Part shown: one piece after another, positions 38,952 through 48,970 of the stretch | How positions within the stretch are numbered: the first letter of the stretch is position 1 | How the letters are laid out: the number at the start of each line of letters is the position of its first letter | Notes under the pieces: model-generated | Seen by the model: the letters and a program-made list of their open reading frames with translations, nothing else | What the model was told of the DNA's origin: nothing | Databases searched by the model: none | From: an uncultured bacterium | GTDB taxonomy: Bacteria; Patescibacteriota; Minisyncoccia; Minisyncoccales; UBA5738 | DNA: 49,643 nucleotides | Direction: 5' to 3' | Assembly: GCA_903847095.1 (NCBI GenBank) | Contig: CAINCQ010000038.1 | Span: forward strand, 1-49,643 | Made by a program: the position numbers and the translations under genes

Positions 38952-39359
38952 TTAAACCGGATTTTCTCCCTTGGTCATGCATTGGTTTTTGGCTGGCAAA
39001 AATCCCTGCTTTTGAAAAAGTTCGGCCGCGGACGGTTCCACTTCCACGTTCCACTGAACGTTTGGGTATTTTTTGAAACAGCGGAAAAGCAATTCTTCCG
39101 CCACTCCCTGTCCTTGGTAGCGCGGATCAACCGCCAAGCCAAAAATCACGCCGTGGGCATATTTGTCGGTGATCACCCTCACCGCTCCCGCGAGCATATC
39201 CTTATCCCAAGCGCTAAAAACGGCGCTGGAATTAAAATACACCTTGGCTAACAATAAACCATGCTTCTTGGGATTTTTGTTTTCCGTAACCCAGCCAACC
39301 GCTTTATAAAGAGAGAATAATTTCGCGGCCGGCAAACTCTTTGTGGTTTTATAAATCAT
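38952..39359 (-). CDS. GNAT-family N-acetyltransferase
   Basis: GVIFGLAVDPRYQGQGVAEELLFRCFKKYPNVQWNVEVEPSAAELFQKQGF. Confidence 0.88.
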   Translation of the reverse strand: MIYKTTKSLPAAKLFSLYKAVGWVTENKNPKKHGLLLAKVYFNSSAVFSAWDKDMLAGAVRVITDKYAHGVIFGLAVDPRYQGQGVAEELLFRCFKKYPNVQWNVEVEPSAAELFQKQGFLPAKNQCMTKGENPV

Positions 39360-39444
39360 AGTTTTAAAACCTATTATTTACCTTCTATGATGACTTTATA
39401 GCGCACTTTAACCCTAATGGCCTTTTTTCAATTTAATCTATAGT

Positions 39445-40308
39445 CTACTTCCCGTTCACCTTCTTTACCAGCTCCTTGAAGCCCTCCAATACCTCCACGG
39501 GCAGGGCGAAAATTACGGTCTTGGACGGATCGGGATTGAGTTTTTCGATGGTCTGCAAAGTACGCATCGACAAACCGCCGGGCGTTCCCGCCAAAACGCC
39601 GGCCGCTTGGGCCAAACGCTGCGCCGCCTGCGCTTCTCCCTCGGCGCGGATGATCACCGCCCTCCTTTCTCTTTCCGATTCGGCCTGTTTGGCCATCACG
39701 CGCTTCATATCGGCCGGAAGCTCGATGTCCTGGATCTTGATATCGGTGACATTAATTCCCCAATTGTCGGTAGCGATATCGACGATCTTTTTTATCTCCT
39801 CGGAAATTTTTTCCCGTTCCGACAATAAAGGGTCAAGTTCAATCCCTCCGATCACGTCGCGCAAAGCCGCCTGGGCGTATTGCGAAACCGCCAAGGTGTA
39901 GTCCTGGATATTCAAAATCGCCCTCTCGGCCGACTCCACCTGGAAATAAACCACCGCGTTGATACCGACCGGCACATTGTCTTTGGTAATCACCTCCTGT
40001 TGGGGAATATCGGTCGTGGTAATGCGAAGGTCAACCTTGATCATTCTCTGGACGCCGATCATAATCCAGGTAAGACCGGGTTGCTTGGTTCCCGAATATT
40101 TTCCCAAAGTAAGAACGACGCCGCGCTCATACTGATCGATCACCCGCAAACCAATAATAACGACAATGAACACTTCCAAAATCAACGCAACCAAAACACC
40201 GAGCGCGCCAAAACTTAGATAAGCCATTACAAGCGCGAACAAAAAAAACGTGATAAGACTTATTAACCCCGCCAAAGGATTAACTTCCGGTGTTGTATAT
40301 ATTGGCAT
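39445..40308 (-). CDS. SPFH/band-7 (stomatin/slipin) protein
   Basis: VIDQYERGVVLTLGKYSGTKQPGLTWIM; ALRDVIGGIELDPLLSEREKIS; GEAQAAQRLAQAAGVL; start set to MPIYTTPEV. Confidence 0.9.
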   Translation of the reverse strand: MPIYTTPEVNPLAGLISLITFFLFALVMAYLSFGALGVLVALILEVFIVVIIGLRVIDQYERGVVLTLGKYSGTKQPGLTWIMIGVQRMIKVDLRITTTDIPQQEVITKDNVPVGINAVVYFQVESAERAILNIQDYTLAVSQYAQAALRDVIGGIELDPLLSEREKISEEIKKIVDIATDNWGINVTDIKIQDIELPADMKRVMAKQAESERERRAVIIRAEGEAQAAQRLAQAAGVLAGTPGGLSMRTLQTIEKLNPDPSKTVIFALPVEVLEGFKELVKKVNGK

Positions 40309-40424
40309 AATTTTTCGGTCATGCGTTTGGCTTGCCAAACGGATGATTATATTTTTTAGTTATTATTATGAAAACCTTTCTTAGTATTATATCATAGTAC
40401 CATAAGGAAGCCGCTTTACAGACC

Positions 40425-42563
40425 ATGCCCTCAAAATTATCACAAGAGATCAAAAATATCCCGAAGATCGGACCAGCTTACCAAGCGCGCCTGGAACATT
40501 TAGGCATCAAAACCGTTAAGGATTTGCTTTACCATTTTCCTACCCGATACGAGGATTTTTCGACACGGATCAATATCGCCGATCTTAAGGTTGAAGAAAC
40601 CGCCTGCGTTCAAGGAATCGTTGAAAGTGTGAAAATGGTCCGCGTCTGGAAACGACATCTCACGATCACCGAGATCGTGATCAGCGACGAAACCGGGAAA
40701 GTTAAAGCCTTATGGTTCAACCAGCCTTATCTCGCCGGTTCTTTCAAAAAAGGAATGACTGTCTGTCTGGCGGGGAAATTGGTCGAGAGAAAAAGCAGCC
40801 GCTATCTTTCGAACCCAATGTACGAAAAAGTAAACGATTCCGCGGATGATGAGATTGATCTCACCCATACGGGCCGCCTGGTACCGATCTATCCGCAAAC
40901 CGCAGGCTTGTCGAGCCGGTGGCTGCGATACGTGATCAAACCCCTGCTCGCAAACTACACTAACCTGCCCGACCCCCTGCCAAACGCAACCATAACCGCT
41001 TATGAATTCATGCCTTGGGGTGAAGCAGTCAAACAAATCCATTTTCCGGAAAGCTTGGACGCGGCGCGCGGCGCACGGAAACGTTTTGCTTTCGAAGAAC
41101 TGTTTTTCATCCAGTTGTCGGTTTTACGCGAACGCATCAGACTCAACAACGAACGGGCGGACGCGATCGCCATGGATCTACCGCTAATCCAGGATTTTAC
41201 CAAAAGCCTGCCCTTCCGGCTTACGGAAGCCCAACGCGTTTCATCCTACCGAATATTGAAAGACATGGAAAAAAACCAGCCGATGAACCGCTTGCTCCAA
41301 GGAGACGTTGGTTCGGGAAAAACTATAGTCGCCATGATGGCCGCCCTCAATGCCGCGAAAGCGGGATACCAAACCGCCTTTATGGTACCAACCGAGATCC
41401 TGGCCACCCAGCATTATGAAACATTCTCAAAAATCCTGAAACCTTTCGGAGTCGAGACCGGAATTCTGTGCGCCAAGCACACCGCGGTTTCTTCATTCGG
41501 GCAAGTTTCCAAATCTACGGTTTTGGAACTCGCGAAAAACGGAAAAATCGGAATCCTGATCGGGACCAACGCCCTGATCCAAAAAGGCGTTTCTTTCAAG
41601 AAATTGGCTTTTGTGATTCTCGACGAGCAACACCGTTTCGGCGTGGAACAGCGGGCAGCGCTGGCAAAAAACAACCAGACGAAGAAAAAAGAAAAACTCA
41701 CCCCCCATCTGCTGTCGATGACCGCAACTCCCATTCCAAGAAGCTTGGCTTTGACCATCTATGGCGATCTTGATCTTACGTTGCTCGACGAGATGCCCAA
41801 GGGACGGAAAATCGTGGAAACAAAAATAATAAAACCGGACGGCCGAGCCGCCGCTTACGAATTTATCCGGAGTGAAATTAAAAACGGCCGGCAAGCCTTT
41901 ATGGTTTGCCCGCGCATCGAGGGCGACGAGGAAGAAAAAAGGGATGCCATTTTATTCGACCCTAAAGCCGATTACTCGGGCGCCGAAGCGGTAAAAGCCG
42001 TAAAGGAAGAGTACGAAAAACTTTCCAAGGAAGTCTTCCCCGACCTTTGTGTCGGCATGCTTCACGGAAAAATGAAAGCCGGAGAAAAACAAGAGGTTAT
42101 GGAAAAATTCAAACAAGGAGCCATAGATCTTTTGGTCTCCACTTCCGTTATCGAAGTTGGCATTGATATCCCCAATGCTTCGATTATGGCCATCGAAGGA
42201 TCCCATAAATTCGGGTTGGCACAGCTCCACCAATTCCGCGGTCGCGTAGGCAGAGGCGAACACCAATCCTATTGCCTGTTGTTTTCCGACTACCCAACCC
42301 GCCGCCTTAGCGCCCTGCTCAAATACGATAACGGCTTCGAATTGGCCGAAAAGGATTTGGAGATCCGGGGACCGGGAGAGGTTTTCGGCAGCCAGCAATG
42401 GGGTATGCCCGACCTGGTAATGGCTTCGCTCGCCGACGTCTTTCTGGTGGAAAAGTCGCGCAACGCCGCCAAAGGAATTCTTTCCCGCGACCCAACGCTC
42501 GAAAACCATCCCCAACTTCTAGAACGAGTAAAGCAGATCAAACAACGAACGCATCTGGAGTAA
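40425..42563 (+). CDS. recG: ATP-dependent DNA helicase RecG
   Basis: LLQGDVGSGKTIVAMMA; VILDEQHRFGVEQRAAL; MTATPIPRSLALT; GLAQLHQFRGRVGRGEHQSYC. Confidence 0.96.
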   Translation: MPSKLSQEIKNIPKIGPAYQARLEHLGIKTVKDLLYHFPTRYEDFSTRINIADLKVEETACVQGIVESVKMVRVWKRHLTITEIVISDETGKVKALWFNQPYLAGSFKKGMTVCLAGKLVERKSSRYLSNPMYEKVNDSADDEIDLTHTGRLVPIYPQTAGLSSRWLRYVIKPLLANYTNLPDPLPNATITAYEFMPWGEAVKQIHFPESLDAARGARKRFAFEELFFIQLSVLRERIRLNNERADAIAMDLPLIQDFTKSLPFRLTEAQRVSSYRILKDMEKNQPMNRLLQGDVGSGKTIVAMMAALNAAKAGYQTAFMVPTEILATQHYETFSKILKPFGVETGILCAKHTAVSSFGQVSKSTVLELAKNGKIGILIGTNALIQKGVSFKKLAFVILDEQHRFGVEQRAALAKNNQTKKKEKLTPHLLSMTATPIPRSLALTIYGDLDLTLLDEMPKGRKIVETKIIKPDGRAAAYEFIRSEIKNGRQAFMVCPRIEGDEEEKRDAILFDPKADYSGAEAVKAVKEEYEKLSKEVFPDLCVGMLHGKMKAGEKQEVMEKFKQGAIDLLVSTSVIEVGIDIPNASIMAIEGSHKFGLAQLHQFRGRVGRGEHQSYCLLFSDYPTRRLSALLKYDNGFELAEKDLEIRGPGEVFGSQQWGMPDLVMASLADVFLVEKSRNAAKGILSRDPTLENHPQLLERVKQIKQRTHLE

Positions 42564-42590
42564 CGATTTTCCAACCAGGATCTTTAGCTC

Positions 42591-42614
42591 GGCGGTTTTT
42601 TAAACCGCCGTTTT
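42591..42614 (+). terminator. terminator-like hairpin after recG
   Basis: GGCGGTTTTTTAAACCGCCGTTTT. Confidence 0.65.
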
Positions 42615-42628
42615 GCTTCTTAATTTCA

Positions 42629-42657
42629 TTGACAAATTTATATAAATATGATATAAT
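42629..42657 (+). promoter_or_regulatory. consensus sigma70-type promoter
   Basis: TTGACA, 17 nt spacer, TATAAT, 40 nt upstream of the phosphatase start. Confidence 0.85.
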
Positions 42658-42696
42658 CTAGTTACAAAAGGTGCCGCGCACCTGGAGGTTTGGGTA

Positions 42697-43231
42697 ATGA
42701 AAGTTTACGTTGTGCGGCACGCAATGCCGCATGAAATAAGGTTGGAGCCCGGAGGGCTTAACCCCGGTTTGTGCGACCTAGGCGTTGCGCAAGCAAAAAA
42801 ACTGGCTCTGGAAGTAAAGCTGCTTGGGTTCAAAAAAGCCTATTGCAGCCCGTCAGCCAGAACGATCGCAACGGCGAAAAACCTCGAAATCGAAATCGTA
42901 ATTTGCGACGATTTGAATTATGTCCAGCTCAAAGAGGACAGGATTCGGGCTTTTGCCAAGGAGGTTGAGGAAAATCCCGACTACTGGAAGGAATTCTGGA
43001 CCAGCCGAAATTTCCCGGGACTGGAAACGCCGGAAAAATTTCTCGCAAGGATAAAAAAGTGCCTTAAGGGAAATTATGAGGCAAAAAGAAAAAGTTTTGG
43101 TTGTAGCCCACACCGAGGTTATATTGGCAATGTTGGCTATCGCCAAAAAAAAGCCGCTCAAAGATGTGATCGGCGAAAAAGTCGAATACGCAACAATCTA
43201 TGTATTCGAAATTGAAGAGGGCGCGATCTAG
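42697..43231 (+). pseudogene. histidine phosphatase (phosphoglycerate-mutase-like) gene interrupted by a frameshift
   Basis: Frame 0 gives VYVVRHAMPHE...TPEKFLARIKK; the expected C-terminus KVLVVAHTEVILAMLAIAKKKP...YATIYVFEIEEGAI lies in the +1 frame (43076-43231). Confidence 0.8.
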
Positions 43232-44478
43232 CGTCCTCTTTTTGCTAATATTTTTATAATACCGGTATTACCGTCAACCTCAACCAAATCGCCATCTTTT
43301 AAAACCCGGGTCGCTATTTTAACGCTAACGACCCCGGGAATCCCCAGCTCCCGGGAAATGATGGCGGCGTGGGAGTTGATCCCGCCTTCGTCGGCAATGA
43401 TCGCGGCGGCCTTGCGGCAGGCCATAATGGTTTCGGGACCGGTGGTCCGGGAAACCAGTATCTCCCCTTTTTTCATTTCTTTGATCTTTTTTTTCAAAAG
43501 ATCCTCCCCTCCCCGGTCAAAAACAACCGGAATAATTTTTACCTCGCCGCGCGCGACGCCGGCACTGGCCGGATCGCCGCGAAGCTCGGCAATGTTTTCC
43601 CCGGTTTTAGGCTCGATTTTTTCAATCATTTTTTCCGCCTTCGGGCCGGTATAAAAAATTATTTTCCCGCCGCTTTTTAAACCGATAAAACATTTTGTCC
43701 GCTTGTTTACTTCATCCATATCGATATTCTTTCCGTTTAACAACGCAAAAACTTCATCGCAGTCACAAGATCGCGCCTGTTCCAAAGAAAGATAAAACCT
43801 GGCGGCTATTTCGCCTAAAATTGCGATCAGGGAACCGTATATTTGATTAAGAACGGAACGGAAAAAAAGTTTTTTTACCCCGGTTTCGCGCGCCGACCAG
43901 CAGAGATCAATGATCGCTTTTGGCGCCGCGATCTTTTTTAGCGCCGCTTCTCTGTCCGAAATTATCCGCGCCTCTTTTGAGGAATTCAACATTAAACTGA
44001 AAATTTCCGCCGCCACGGTCTTGTCTTTTATTTTTTTAAAAACAAAAGTTCGAATGACCTGGCCGATCATATTGGAGTAGACCTCGTCGGCAAAACCATA
44101 CATCGTAAAAAAGGGTATCGTCAACAAACGATATTCATTAAGTATCTCTTTGATTTCTTGGTTGTTTTTTTTCTTTAAAACAGCCTTGGAGATTCCGGCG
44201 GTCATTTTTAACAATCCGGACGATAATTCATCTCCCTCCGCAAGAATTTTTCTTATTTTTTTAACATTTTTATAAAGGCTTACCCCTTGCCTACCTACTC
44301 TCTTTTCGGCGGCACTACGGATATAAACGCTGCCCACACAAACATTGCCGGCTTTCTTCTGGTGGGTAAAAACCAAAAAATCATAATTACTCAACAATAT
44401 CATTTCATCCATAAGAACAAAAAAATCGGCATCGGGCCAAATTATTTGGTAACGGTTTTTTTGCGGATCTTTCTTCAT
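43228..44478 (-). CDS. PEP-utilising-enzyme mobile (phosphohistidine swivel) domain protein
   Basis: GDPASAGVARGEV...ILVSRTTGPETIMACRKAAAIIADEGGINSHAAIISRELGIPGVV; no PEP-binding barrel or ATP-grasp in the ORF. Confidence 0.85.
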   Translation of the reverse strand: MKKDPQKNRYQIIWPDADFFVLMDEMILLSNYDFLVFTHQKKAGNVCVGSVYIRSAAEKRVGRQGVSLYKNVKKIRKILAEGDELSSGLLKMTAGISKAVLKKKNNQEIKEILNEYRLLTIPFFTMYGFADEVYSNMIGQVIRTFVFKKIKDKTVAAEIFSLMLNSSKEARIISDREAALKKIAAPKAIIDLCWSARETGVKKLFFRSVLNQIYGSLIAILGEIAARFYLSLEQARSCDCDEVFALLNGKNIDMDEVNKRTKCFIGLKSGGKIIFYTGPKAEKMIEKIEPKTGENIAELRGDPASAGVARGEVKIIPVVFDRGGEDLLKKKIKEMKKGEILVSRTTGPETIMACRKAAAIIADEGGINSHAAIISRELGIPGVVSVKIATRVLKDGDLVEVDGNTGIIKILAKRGR

Positions 44479-46022
44479 TATTTCTTCCTCAATTTATCCG
44501 TCACCCAAAACCCGAGCGGCTTTTTGATCATCATCCGGGTCTGGGACTCGATGGCCGGAATGGAACCGAAGAATATCAGCGTCACCGGCAACAACACCCA
44601 TTGCAAAATCATCGACATGCTCCGCCACTGTCCGTATTTGGCGGGCTTGGGCGGCAGAATCAGCCAGCTGATCGCAGCCGAGATGATCATGCCGATCATG
44701 GCCATTGTCATAATCTGGGAAGTGATCCGCGGCAAATTATAAGAAATCAGTGTGGAACTGAACTCATCCCCTCCCAAGAGAAGCGGCAACCAACCAAGAC
44801 AAAAAGTAAGAATGGAGCAAGTAGCCCAGGACCAAAAACCTTCCAGCATCGTAAGGCTGTGGGAAATTTTCTCGCTGGCGCTTATTTTTTTGCTGGCCGG
44901 GTTCATCAAAAAATTGAAAAAAACGTATGGCACGTTCTCCACTCCCCAAGACCAGCGCCGTTGCTGTTTGTATTGGTTGATCATGGTTTTCGGCAGCGAC
45001 GGGGCCATCACCGCGTCCAGCGAAACCGGATAATGAAGAGGAACGACATGGTAAGCGCCTGAATTCTTAAAATAAGCGCGCCAGAATATTCTCGAATCGT
45101 CGGAAACGACATTTGACGGATAACCTGTCTCGAGCAATGTCTTAAGCGGCATGGAATGGGAAGAAAAAGTAACCAATTGTTCCGTCCTCTCCTGCTGCAT
45201 CATTTGCCAAAACGTCGAAGAAGTCGCGATTATCCGGGCAACAACCGACGAATCCCAGATATTGTTGTTATAAACCGGAATGGGCTGGTAGCTTTTTTTT
45301 AACGGATCCTCGGTGCTCAAAAAAACCCACGTTAGACGTGAAAAGTAATGCGGGTACGGCTTGGTATCGATATCGAAAATCGAAGCCATGACATTTTCCG
45401 CCGGACCTCCGATTTTTGGCAAGACCTCATCCCTGATCTTTGCCAAAGCCCAATTGACGTTAGCTCCTTTCCCAGCCTGCTCCCCGGCTATCCCGCTAGG
45501 GTGGATGCTGACGGAAAAATCATAAAAGATCTTCCCGAATTCCTTTTTAAGCTCACCAGCCGCTTTGCGTGTTTTTTCGCCCCCCTTTTCTTCAATGGCC
45601 AGCACGATGGTCATTCTTTCTTTAGGATAAAGGACGGTAACCAATGAAGATATCGCGTCCCTCACTACGGCCTTCTCTTCGTTGGCCACCGGCAAAATGA
45701 CCAAGTGATGGATCTTTCTCCATTCCCGGCTTTTTTCCTTTTTCAAACGCTTTAGCCAGTTAACCGCCGAATTAGCCTTTAATTTCCGGTAACTGGCAAT
45801 CTGGTGCACGGAAAGATAAAGTACGCGAAAAAGCCAATAAAGATCAAAGGCGATAATGAAAAAAGCCACCCAAAAAGGAACGAGCCAGGAAAAAAGCAAA
45901 GCAAAAACCAAAGTAAACCAGGCTAAGGCGCCGGGTAAAATCTCAAAAAACCGGTAGAGGATCTTCTCCCCCATCGTTGAAAGATCGTCCGCTTTCGAAA
46001 GATTGGAATAGTCTGTTTTCAT
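44478..46022 (-). CDS. membrane glycosyltransferase family 2-like protein
   Basis: HHLVILPVANEEKAVV; IFDIDTKPYP; QQRRWSWG; several C-terminal TMs; start set to MKTDYSNL. Confidence 0.85.
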   Translation of the reverse strand: MKTDYSNLSKADDLSTMGEKILYRFFEILPGALAWFTLVFALLFSWLVPFWVAFFIIAFDLYWLFRVLYLSVHQIASYRKLKANSAVNWLKRLKKEKSREWRKIHHLVILPVANEEKAVVRDAISSLVTVLYPKERMTIVLAIEEKGGEKTRKAAGELKKEFGKIFYDFSVSIHPSGIAGEQAGKGANVNWALAKIRDEVLPKIGGPAENVMASIFDIDTKPYPHYFSRLTWVFLSTEDPLKKSYQPIPVYNNNIWDSSVVARIIATSSTFWQMMQQERTEQLVTFSSHSMPLKTLLETGYPSNVVSDDSRIFWRAYFKNSGAYHVVPLHYPVSLDAVMAPSLPKTMINQYKQQRRWSWGVENVPYVFFNFLMNPASKKISASEKISHSLTMLEGFWSWATCSILTFCLGWLPLLLGGDEFSSTLISYNLPRITSQIMTMAMIGMIISAAISWLILPPKPAKYGQWRSMSMILQWVLLPVTLIFFGSIPAIESQTRMMIKKPLGFWVTDKLRKK

Positions 46023-46124
46023 ACCGCAAGAAGGCTGGCCTGCCAACCCGTAAATATTTAGAATGATTGATCTGCTGCGGTAAGTAAGCCAAAAACGGAA
46101 AATTCGCCGCAAAGCCACTACGTG

Positions 46125-46196
46125 TGGCGCTAACGGGAGTCGAACCCGTATTTTCGCCTTGAAAGGGCAACGTCCTAGCCGTTAGACGATAGCGCC
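46125..46196 (-). tRNA. tRNA-Glu (anticodon TTC)
   Basis: GGCGCTA TC GTCTAACGGCTAGGAC G TTGCCCTTTCAAGGCGA AAAT ACGGGTTCGACTCCCGT TAGCGCC A; CCA not encoded. Confidence 0.93.
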
Positions 46197-46371
46197 AAAA
46201 ATGCAAGAACGATTCATATTCTAACAAAAAAACCGGATTTGTCCAGCATCGGTATCGGTGTTCCATTATCGAAGTTCCCGCCTTTGGGAACGTTCCTTTT
46301 TGTTTTTCGCCACCGATACAAAAAATTCAAGCTCGGCGACCTCCTTTCGGTCAAGGCAATTCAACCAAAAA

Positions 46372-47394
46372 TCATACGCTCACTTCCGTCTTTTTTGACG
46401 CAAGCCTACCAGCCAACATTTTTCCCGTCATTATCGACACCACTCCGAGCGGAATTCCCAAAAGCACATCAACCGCGTAATGCTGGGCCAGATAAACCGT
46501 GCCCAAGGCCATCAGTAAAAACCATGGCACGGAGATAAAAAGGGTTTTTCGGTTGTAGACCGCCCAAAAATAAACGATCTGCATACCCCAGTTAACATGG
46601 GAACTGGGAAAAGTAGAAATGGGCGGAATCTTTTTTTGGTGTTCCCTCACATCTTCTTCAAAAACCAAAACTGGGCGACCGGGAACGTAGCCGGGAATCG
46701 AACGATCGGTCGATAAATAGTAATTATTCGGACTGTTTGCCGGAACAGCCCACCAAAAAACCAATCCCATGCCCATGGTCATAAAAAAAGAAATAACGAA
46801 AGCCGGATAGATTTTTTTGTTCGGCGCAAAAAAAATCAGGGTCGCGCCGATCAATAAGCTCAACCCTTGAAAACATATGATTATTAAAGGAGCTAAAAAA
46901 TCGAACAAAGGCTTCAAAGGATCGGATGCGGTGTGGAGCCAAATAAAAGGATATGCGCCAAAAATATTTTCATCCCAATTGAGAAGCGTCCCGCTTACCA
47001 GCCTTCCCTGCACATCGGCCGTGACTCCGCTTAGAGCGATTACCAAGCTGGAAAAACCTAAAAACAAGAAAAAAAACGGCCGTGCCAAACCGAAGGCCTT
47101 TTTGGCCAAACTTCTCATGCCAACAGGCTCTCCCCCTTTTTTCACGGCCAGTACGCCAGTAAGCTCCAAAAGTCTTTTAAGATAAAAATAAATGAAATAT
47201 ACCGCCGCAAGGATAACCGCCCCTTGAAAAAAAGAAAAACTCACCGTGAACGCATCCACTTCCAAAAGAAAAAAATCATAAAGTTTAGCCGGAACACGCG
47301 AGGAAAAATAAAAGGTTACCAAGGTCGCAAAAGAAAAGAACAACAAAAATTTTTCCTCGGCCTTTAATTTATACCATATTGTTTTAACCGTCAT
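46372..47394 (-). CDS. PAP2-family membrane phosphatase
   Basis: STFPSSHVNWGMQIVYFW...YLAQHYAVDVLLGIPLG; multiple TMs. Confidence 0.85.
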   Translation of the reverse strand: MTVKTIWYKLKAEEKFLLFFSFATLVTFYFSSRVPAKLYDFFLLEVDAFTVSFSFFQGAVILAAVYFIYFYLKRLLELTGVLAVKKGGEPVGMRSLAKKAFGLARPFFFLFLGFSSLVIALSGVTADVQGRLVSGTLLNWDENIFGAYPFIWLHTASDPLKPLFDFLAPLIIICFQGLSLLIGATLIFFAPNKKIYPAFVISFFMTMGMGLVFWWAVPANSPNNYYLSTDRSIPGYVPGRPVLVFEEDVREHQKKIPPISTFPSSHVNWGMQIVYFWAVYNRKTLFISVPWFLLMALGTVYLAQHYAVDVLLGIPLGVVSIMTGKMLAGRLASKKTEVSV

Positions 47395-47491
47395 AATCCA
47401 TCATCACCGCTCCTAAAGCGGTATTTCAAAAAAGTCGGAATAAAATTACAATACAAAGTAAGCCCGCGATTCCGCAGGTATTTCCCGAGGT

Positions 47492-48217
47492 ATGTCATAT
47501 TTATTATATATTCTGTTCGGTTTTATTCCCAGTATTGCCTGGCTTTTGTTTTATCTGAAAGCCGATGTTCATCCGGAACCAAAAAAAGAAATTCTTGCTG
47601 TTTTCCTTTTTGGCGCCCTGGCCACCATACCCGCGATTATCCTCGAGGTGGTTTTAGTCGACCTTTTCAATGAGTTACCGTTATCACCCCTGGCCACCGC
47701 GCTCCTGGTCAACGTCATCGGGGTGGCCCTAATCGAAGAACTGGTCAAATACGGGGCAGTGTGGTTAAAAGAACAAGAGCTAAACCAAAACTCCCAGCTT
47801 GACGAACCGGTAGATCTGGTAATTTATATGATAGTCTCGGCGCTTGGCTTTGCCGCCATTGAAAATCTTTTATTCCTGTTGCCGATCATCCAAATGAACT
47901 TAGCGATAATGACTTCTTTGTTCCGGGCCTTGAGCGCCATTCTTCTGCATACGCTTTGCTCTGGAACGATCGGCTATTATTTGGCTCTTTCCTTTTGCGA
48001 CCCCAAGCGGAAAAAACGGCTTATTTTTAAAGGGATCCTGATAGCCAGCTCCTTGCACGGATTGTATAATTTATTTATAATTAAAAGCGAATCAAATGTT
48101 GCGTACTTATACATACCTCTTCTCATTTTGACTGGATTGGCCGTGTTCTTATACCGGGATTTCAAAAAGCTCAAGAAAATGGGAAGCGTCTGTAAAATTA
48201 AGGAAATCCTGGCGTAA
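47492..48217 (+). CDS. prsW: PrsW-family intramembrane protease
   Basis: GVALIEELVKYGAVWL; SALGFAAIENLLFL; LHTLCSGTIGYYLA; multi-TM. Confidence 0.88.
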   Translation: MSYLLYILFGFIPSIAWLLFYLKADVHPEPKKEILAVFLFGALATIPAIILEVVLVDLFNELPLSPLATALLVNVIGVALIEELVKYGAVWLKEQELNQNSQLDEPVDLVIYMIVSALGFAAIENLLFLLPIIQMNLAIMTSLFRALSAILLHTLCSGTIGYYLALSFCDPKRKKRLIFKGILIASSLHGLYNLFIIKSESNVAYLYIPLLILTGLAVFLYRDFKKLKKMGSVCKIKEILA

Positions 48218-48238
48218 CGCCGGATCATAAACAAAAAT

Positions 48239-48922
48239 ATGTCTTCATTCTTGGAAAAACTCAAAAAAGGCACCAAAACAATCAACAAGATAAAACCCGA
48301 AGAAACGGAAAATACCCCAAAAGAGGAGGAAGAAAGTGACACTTTGACGGAAGACGATCGCGAAGAAGAGGAAGAAAGCGACCCGGAAGAAGCCCGGGCA
48401 GAAACAGCCTCTAACGAAGATGGGATAGACGAAGAAACGACGGTAAAAGGCCTTGTCAAGCCTAAGAAAACGCTAACTAAAAAAACAAAAACCTTGGAAA
48501 AAAAATTGGGAAATTTGGAAATCAAAAGCATTCCCGCCATCGAAGAAAAAACTACCAAGATCAACGAAACCCAAGACAAGGAGTGGCTTGAGACCGAGGG
48601 TCAATTAGGGGTAGACATGTATCAAACCGAGAATGAATTGGTGGTTCAATCGGCCATTGCCGGCATTAAGACGGAAGATCTGGATGTTTTGATCGAAGAC
48701 GATGTTTTGACCATCAAGGGCAAAAGGAATAATCCCTATCGGATCGATTCAGCCGATTATTTCATTCAAGAATGCTATTGGGGAGCCTTCTCAAGAAGGA
48801 TCATTCTTCCGGTCGAAGTCGATGCTTCAAAAACCGACGCTCAAATGAGAGACGGAGTTTTGACGATCAGAATCCCAAAGCTCCAAAGGGAATCAAAAAA
48901 AAGGATTGTCATCAAAGGATAA
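48239..48922 (+). CDS. Hsp20/alpha-crystallin-domain protein with acidic N-terminal extension
   Basis: LGVDMYQTENELVVQSAIAGIKTEDLDVLIEDDVLTIKGKR...RRIILPVEVDASKTDAQMRDGVLTIRIPK. Confidence 0.92.
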   Translation: MSSFLEKLKKGTKTINKIKPEETENTPKEEEESDTLTEDDREEEEESDPEEARAETASNEDGIDEETTVKGLVKPKKTLTKKTKTLEKKLGNLEIKSIPAIEEKTTKINETQDKEWLETEGQLGVDMYQTENELVVQSAIAGIKTEDLDVLIEDDVLTIKGKRNNPYRIDSADYFIQECYWGAFSRRIILPVEVDASKTDAQMRDGVLTIRIPKLQRESKKRIVIKG

Positions 48923-48941
48923 TCTATTAAAACCTTCATCC

Positions 48942-48970
48942 AAAAAAGCCGCGTGGTAAGCGGTTTTTTT
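48942..48970 (+). terminator. terminator-like hairpin
   Basis: AAAAAAGCCGCGTGGTAAGCGGTTTTTTT. Confidence 0.7.
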
